DNA of 64,000 nucleotides from Acanthaster planci (lineage: Eukaryota; Echinodermata; Asteroidea; Valvatida; Acanthasteridae). Within the stretch, counting starts at the first letter, position 1. Each line of letters begins with the position of its first letter. Below, piece after piece: positions 62,001-64,000 of this stretch. A program made the position numbers and the translations under genes. The stretch lies in assembly GCF_001949145.1 (NCBI RefSeq), contig NW_019091359.1, positions 1,314,540 through 1,378,539 of the forward strand, in the 5' to 3' direction. The notes under the pieces are model-generated. The model was not told where the DNA came from, did no database searches, and saw nothing but the letters and a program-made list of their open reading frames with translations.

Positions 62001-63290
62001 GGAAGTATACATAAGATGCACATTTGAACCATCTAACGCTTTTGGAATTTACACGGCTGGGCAATTTTTTTGTACATGTATTTAGGTCATTGCTATCCCC
62101 CCAATTTCGCAGCACGGATTTACGCAACAGTTTTCTGCACAACCTTAACATTAATCAGTTCCAAGAAGGTTAAGCCCAACTTGTTTATAGCATGAGAAAC
62201 AAAATAATGAAATGATGCGTAAGGATACAACCATTGGCGCTACTTTGCCGATGGGAGTGTCAACAATGTCACTCATGTGTTCACCGTGAAGGATGAAACT
62301 TGACTCTCGCAGGTTCATTCGACCTTCGATTTGAACTTCAAACAGATGTGTTTTGTGATACACGGATGCAATTTCTCCCTCTGGATTGAGAAGAACATGG
62401 CTGCAGTAGCTTCTGTCACCGACTGGCTGTACTGGTCCCTGTGGGGAGAAAGAAAAAAAAACACCTGAAATACATGCACGCGTCCAGACACAATGTCCCC
62501 CTGGATTGAGAAGAGCATGGCTGCAGATCACCAACTGGCTGTACCGGTCCCTGTTTGAGAAAAAAGACATAGACCTACACCAGAAATACACAAACAAGTC
62601 CAGACACACTCTGGATTGAGAAGAACATAGCTATAGTAGCTTCTGTCATCGACTGGCTGTACTGGTCCCAGTGGGGAGAAAAGAGATATACGCCTGAGAT
62701 ACATGCATGTGCCCAGACACAATTTTTTTCCTCTGGAATGAGAAGAACATTGCTGCAGGAGCTTTCATCCCCAATTGCTGTACTACTCCTTGTGGGAAAT
62801 AAAATATCATTTTTTACTGGCAAATTATGGAATTTTGGGGATTCAACCCTCCCTCCCATGCCAAAAAATTAGAAAAGAAAGTGAAAAGCAACAGCAGGAA
62901 CTTGGTGATTGCCTCAACCTTGAGCACTAAACCACCTCCCTTGAGCCAAACCTAGACCTGCCTCTCCTATTAATCTAAGCCCAAGGGCTCAGAACAACTG
63001 TTTCCCACCAAACATGACTGATATAGGCGTAAGGCAGCACATGCAAATTTTATAGAAATATGAACAAATCATTTCTTGTACCAAAGCTTGCTGTTCATCT
63101 ACAAGGAGCACTGAAGTCCTAAGGCAATACATACCATCTCATGAATGCCTCCCAGTGATATCCACACATTATGCTGTCGGCATAGCTCTCGGTAACCCGT
63201 GACTGTCTTGCCAGTCAGAGGCTCGGCCATGCTGGTCGACTCCTCTGGGGAACTGCCAATGTAGTCCACACCCTCGGGCAAGAAGACCAC
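58869..63290 (-). CDS. NIT1: NIT1, nitrilase-family deaminated-glutathione amidase (five 3' exons; N-terminus outside window)
   Basis: NIT1 belongs to the nitrilase superfamily. In mammals it hydrolyses deaminated glutathione, a metabolite-repair reaction in cytosol and mitochondria. Five minus-strand exons join in frame, every junction phase 0: 63290-63135, 62438-62229, 61323-61213, 60478-60377 and 59051-58869. They give 253 residues plus a stop; human NIT1 is about 327, so roughly the first 60-70 residues are missing beyond the right edge. The triad is visible: Glu in FLPEG (codon 63273-63275), Lys in YHKTHL (62352-62354) and Cys in CYDLRFPE (61321-61323). Family blocks [50 protein letters not shown] and RASYGRAM are all present. 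The C-terminus, [13 protein letters not shown], ends in a stop where Nit-Fhit proteins would continue into Fhit. Expected to be active. It faces a small plus-strand gene tail to tail. Confidence 0.96.
59383..59812. mobile_element. Possible short-TIR element in the last NIT1 intron
   Basis: The left end actagagcactaa and the right end ttagcgctctagt form a 13-bp imperfect inverted repeat about 430 bp apart, within the intron between the last two NIT1 exons. The interior is non-coding. With such short ends, chance cannot be excluded. Confidence 0.35.
60377..60478 (-). CDS. NIT1: NIT1 exon, [11 protein letters not shown] to RASYGRAM
   Basis: This 102-nt exon encodes 34 residues. The acceptor is tctcccag|GTTCTC and the donor ATG|gtatgt. 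It carries the conserved [18 protein letters not shown] and KRASYG segments, which in nitrilases form core strands near the active site. It is phase 0 at both ends. Confidence 0.95.
61213..61323 (-). CDS. NIT1: NIT1 exon with nucleophilic Cys
   Basis: This 111-nt exon encodes 37 residues, [17 protein letters not shown] to TGMAHWE. Its first codon is the catalytic cysteine. The acceptor is ccctcag|TGTTAC and the donor GAG|gtactg. [11 protein letters not shown] is nearly identical to the same segment in vertebrate NIT1. Confidence 0.96.
62229..62438 (-). CDS. NIT1: NIT1 exon with catalytic Lys
   Basis: This 210-nt exon encodes 70 residues beginning [20 protein letters not shown] and ending [10 protein letters not shown]. 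The Lys of YHKTHL is the triad lysine. The acceptor is ccccacag|GGACC and the donor GTT|gtatcc. Its first roughly 60 nt together with the acceptor are repeated, in decayed form, three more times in the upstream intron (62501-62810). This copy is the functional one: it alone combines an intact AG acceptor, the full reading frame and the rest of the exon. Confidence 0.95.
62381..62810 (-). repeat. Four-unit tandem repeat of a NIT1 splice acceptor plus exon start
   Basis: Units begin at 62381, 62501, 62611 and 62733, with spacings of 120, 110 and 122 bp. Each contains, on the plus strand, a ctggattgag block, then aagaacatggct, then a gactggctgtac block, then ggtccctgtgggga. On the minus strand this is polypyrimidine, acceptor, then the first roughly 60 nt of the NIT1 Lys exon. 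Unit 1 is the real exon. Unit 2 keeps a CAG acceptor but lacks about 10 nt and is frameshifted. Unit 3 keeps the frame ([19 protein letters not shown]) but its acceptor has become CTG. Unit 4 is the most diverged. The flanking intron sequence (ccagacaca) is part of the unit. Confidence 0.85.
63135..63290 (-). CDS. NIT1: NIT1 exon with catalytic Glu
   Basis: This exon encodes 52 residues beginning [12 protein letters not shown] and ending SLGGIHEM. The 3' splice site reads gtacag|GTGGTC and the donor ATG|gtatgt. The Glu of FLPEG is the general base of the nitrilase triad. It is the most 5' NIT1 exon in the window. No match to the expected upstream VAVCQ-type strand is visible in 63291-64000 on the minus strand, so the preceding exon lies further right. 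The exon starts and ends in phase 0. Confidence 0.95.
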
Positions 63291-64000
63291 CTGTACCGTC
63301 CAAACAGAAACACAGGGTTGTATTTTACAATCTGCCCTGTGCAAAGGTATAACCCCTCCAACACCTGAGGGCAGTGGGGAAGGTTTCAAAGGGACAACTG
63401 GCATACAAGCCAAGACAACCCATTTAATCAGGAAGTGGTTAGAAATGCACAGCATACCCTCTGCCAAACAAGCATGAACCTGTACAGGCATGCTGTGTTT
63501 CCCAACCAAACAAATGCCTTACTTAAAGACACACCTTTTGTTTGCGTTGGGTTTTCTAGGTTATGATAACAACAAAAGATCAATTCCAGAAGACATGAAC
63601 AGATCCTTGGTAGGTTCTTTTTGTGAATGTCCTCAATCTGAATGGAATGGCTCACACAGAGGACTCCAAGTTATTGTTTAAATAATACTTTTGTTCATAT
63701 CTCTATATAACTCACATAGTTTTTATGCAGTTTCAAACTGAGTACAGCTTGATAACCGAGGACCTACTGTCTTCACTCCATTTACATACACAAATCACTA
63801 AGCGTATTAACAATGAGTAGTGCACATGTAGAGGACATTTTCCAGAAGTTTTCATAAAAAATATTCAGACAATTTAATGACAAATATACATTTGTTCAGC
63901 TGAGAGTGGAATATGGACGCTTCCGTCCAAAACATTATTGCAAGAGGGCTAATTGTTTGCATTAGTTTTCATCGGAATGTGTATAAACCCATAGAGTCTA

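Overview
This window looks like nuclear DNA of a marine invertebrate. It is AT-rich, gene-poor and full of short dispersed repeats: tRNA-derived SINEs, fold-back or MITE-like hairpins, and very many TACATGTA and TACCGGTA palindromes. Coding sequence comes as short exons with GT-AG splice sites. The one gene identified with certainty is a stand-alone NIT1, not the Nit-Fhit fusion found in flies and nematodes, which fits a deuterostome. The repeat style suggests an echinoderm such as a sea star, but that is an impression and not a demonstration. Nothing prokaryotic is present. There is an assembly gap at 12531-13245 and a single ambiguous base at 32156.

Right end, 58.6-63.3 kb, minus strand: five consecutive exons of NIT1 (nitrilase/omega-amidase superfamily), from the catalytic-Glu exon to the stop codon. 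Every intron is phase 0 and the Glu-Lys-Cys triad is intact. The N-terminal exon or exons lie beyond the window. The intron before the catalytic-Lys exon carries three further decayed tandem copies of that exon's own 3' splice site and 5' end.

Tail-to-tail with NIT1, at 57571-58032 on the plus strand, is a candidate two-exon small gene or gene 3' end. Its splice phases match and an AATAAA follows closely. About 0.8-1 kb upstream is a CpG-rich, E-box-rich stretch (56530-56720) that may be a promoter, possibly bidirectional.

Left and middle, 9.5-28.6 kb, minus strand: several short exons look like parts of one unrecognised gene. The best two are a Glu/Arg-rich heptad-like exon at 26986-27048 and a Ser/Arg-rich exon at 21497-21656. 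They join in phase and in frame. Downstream, phase-0 candidates at 11629-11685 and 9570-9737 (with a stop) could be the 3' end. Weaker exon candidates are listed with low confidence.

The rest (most of 1-9.5 kb, 13-21 kb and 28.6-55 kb) shows no convincing genes. It holds repeats: a near-1-kb inverted repeat at 55250-56205, smaller hairpins at 27489-27851, 36027-36281, 48458-49015, 54902-55071 and 57331-57506, two SINE copies, and simple repeats.
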